The notes under the pieces were generated by a model. That model saw only the letters and a list, made by a program, of their open reading frames with translations, was not told where the DNA came from and made no database searches. From the NCBI RefSeq assembly GCF_900109375.1, contig NZ_FOAB01000004.1:372001-436000 (forward strand): 64,000 nucleotides of DNA. Direction: 5' to 3'. The position numbers were made by a program, and so were the translations under genes. Positions 63,566-64,000 of the stretch are shown here, piece by piece (within the stretch, counting starts at the first letter, position 1; the number at the start of each line of letters is the position of its first letter). The DNA comes from Aquimarina amphilecti (GTDB lineage: Bacteria; Bacteroidota; Bacteroidia; Flavobacteriales; Flavobacteriaceae).

Positions 63566-64000
63566 TTAATTTAGTTGTTTAGAAAGGTTGATTAATAAAT
63601 CACGTGTAGCGATAATTCCATCAATTTCACTTAATCGGTCACCTTCATATTCTACTCCAATATAACCTTGATATCCTGATGCTTTTACAATCTCTAACAT
63701 TTTTTTGTAGTCTATGGTAGTTTCATTTCCATTTTCATCAAAATCATAAGATTTGGCACTTACCCCTTTTGCAAATGGCATTAATTCTTCTGTCCCTTTG
63801 TATTTAGGATATTCTTTAACACATTTAGCACCCCATCGTTCGCCTCCTTCGCGTTCTAAACAAAAATTACCAAAATCTGGTAATGTACCGCAATTTGGTT
63901 TGTTAACATTTCGCATTACTTCTGCAAGTAAAGAACCATTAGAAGAAAGATATCCGTGATTTTCTACAATTACATTGATACTTTTAGTAGCTGCATATTC
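63566..64000 (-). CDS. TIM-barrel sugar isomerase/epimerase-like protein, 5' end cut
   Basis: The frame stays open to the window edge, giving 144 residues of the C-terminal part. VIVENHGYLSSNGSLL (metal Glu), NCGTLPDFGNFC (Asp), KGVSAKSYDFDENGNETT (Lys/His side) and GYIGVEYEGDRLSEIDG (Glu) match xylose isomerase-like barrels. A different subgroup from the 60114-61166 protein. Probably the first visible gene of the minus-strand cluster; the start lies outside. Confidence 0.8.
   Translation of the reverse strand, partial: EYAATKSINVIVENHGYLSSNGSLLAEVMRNVNKPNCGTLPDFGNFCLEREGGERWGAKCVKEYPKYKGTEELMPFAKGVSAKSYDFDENGNETTIDYKKMLEIVKASGYQGYIGVEYEGDRLSEIDGIIATRDLLINLSKQLN

Noticed and set aside
1..64000. 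CRISPR array, insertion sequence, prophage, tRNA or rRNA
   Set aside because: No regularly spaced repeats, transposase or phage genes, or RNA gene signatures were recognised on either strand.

Overview
The window looks like chromosome of a marine member of the Flavobacteriaceae (Bacteroidota), Aquimarina-like by overall feel; the genus is an inference. Support: AT-rich DNA, SusC/SusD pair, type IX secretion (Por_Sec) C-terminal tails, promoters of the Bacteroidota type (TTG, about 19-21 bases, TAnnTTTG), almost no Shine-Dalgarno sequences, a succinylornithine-type ArgF' and a CarB lacking the C-terminal regulatory domain. I saw no insertion sequence, prophage, CRISPR array, tRNA or rRNA.

Layout. 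1-8.2 kb: housekeeping genes (mtaB end, small acetyltransferase-like protein, hydrolase, lytic transglycosylase, half-size TauE, thioredoxin-like protein, TPR membrane protein, rpmH, carB). 8.3-14.7 kb: a surface-modification cassette with carbamoyltransferase, SxtJ, DUF5989, APS kinase and sulfotransferase, bracketed by two SGNH-fold membrane proteins. 14.9-24.3 kb: glycan genes, dominated by a tightly overlapped minus-strand operon: nucleotidyltransferase, two B12-binding radical SAM enzymes, methyltransferase, glycosyltransferases and an ABC exporter; its product is unknown. 24.5-26.9 kb: YceI, cytochrome-like lipoprotein, OB-fold protein and a predicted outer-membrane barrel.

26.9-46.6 kb: a complete alginate utilisation locus. 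SusC/SusD and a TIG surface glycan-binding protein capture the polymer; PL6 and PL17 lyases cut it; KdgF, an SDR reductase, KDG kinase and KDPG aldolase take the unsaturated monomer to pyruvate and glyceraldehyde 3-phosphate; an MFS permease imports it. A GntR/FCD regulator sits upstream. Paired operators (TTGGTNNACCAA, 13 bases apart) overlap the -7 box both of gntR and of a neighbouring operon encoding a secreted lamin-tail protein and two jelly-roll lyase-like proteins, so that operon is probably part of the same regulon.

47.0-58.4 kb: an eleven-gene operon joining arginine and proline synthesis (acyltransferase, argG, argC, proC, argD, proA, proB, argF', argB, argE, argH). It is preceded by an unannotated 35-residue leader ORF ending in R-R-F-R-R-P; the bases of those arginine codons can pair with a segment upstream of the leader ORF, the layout expected of a ribosome-mediated arginine attenuator. 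This is the best candidate for an undescribed system in the window, followed by the paired-operator regulon and the radical SAM operon. 58.4-64 kb: a PfkB kinase and a minus-strand cluster (DUF1080, two TIM-barrel isomerase-like proteins, Gfo/Idh/MocA oxidoreductase, NupG-like permease) resembling the 3-keto-glycoside route.
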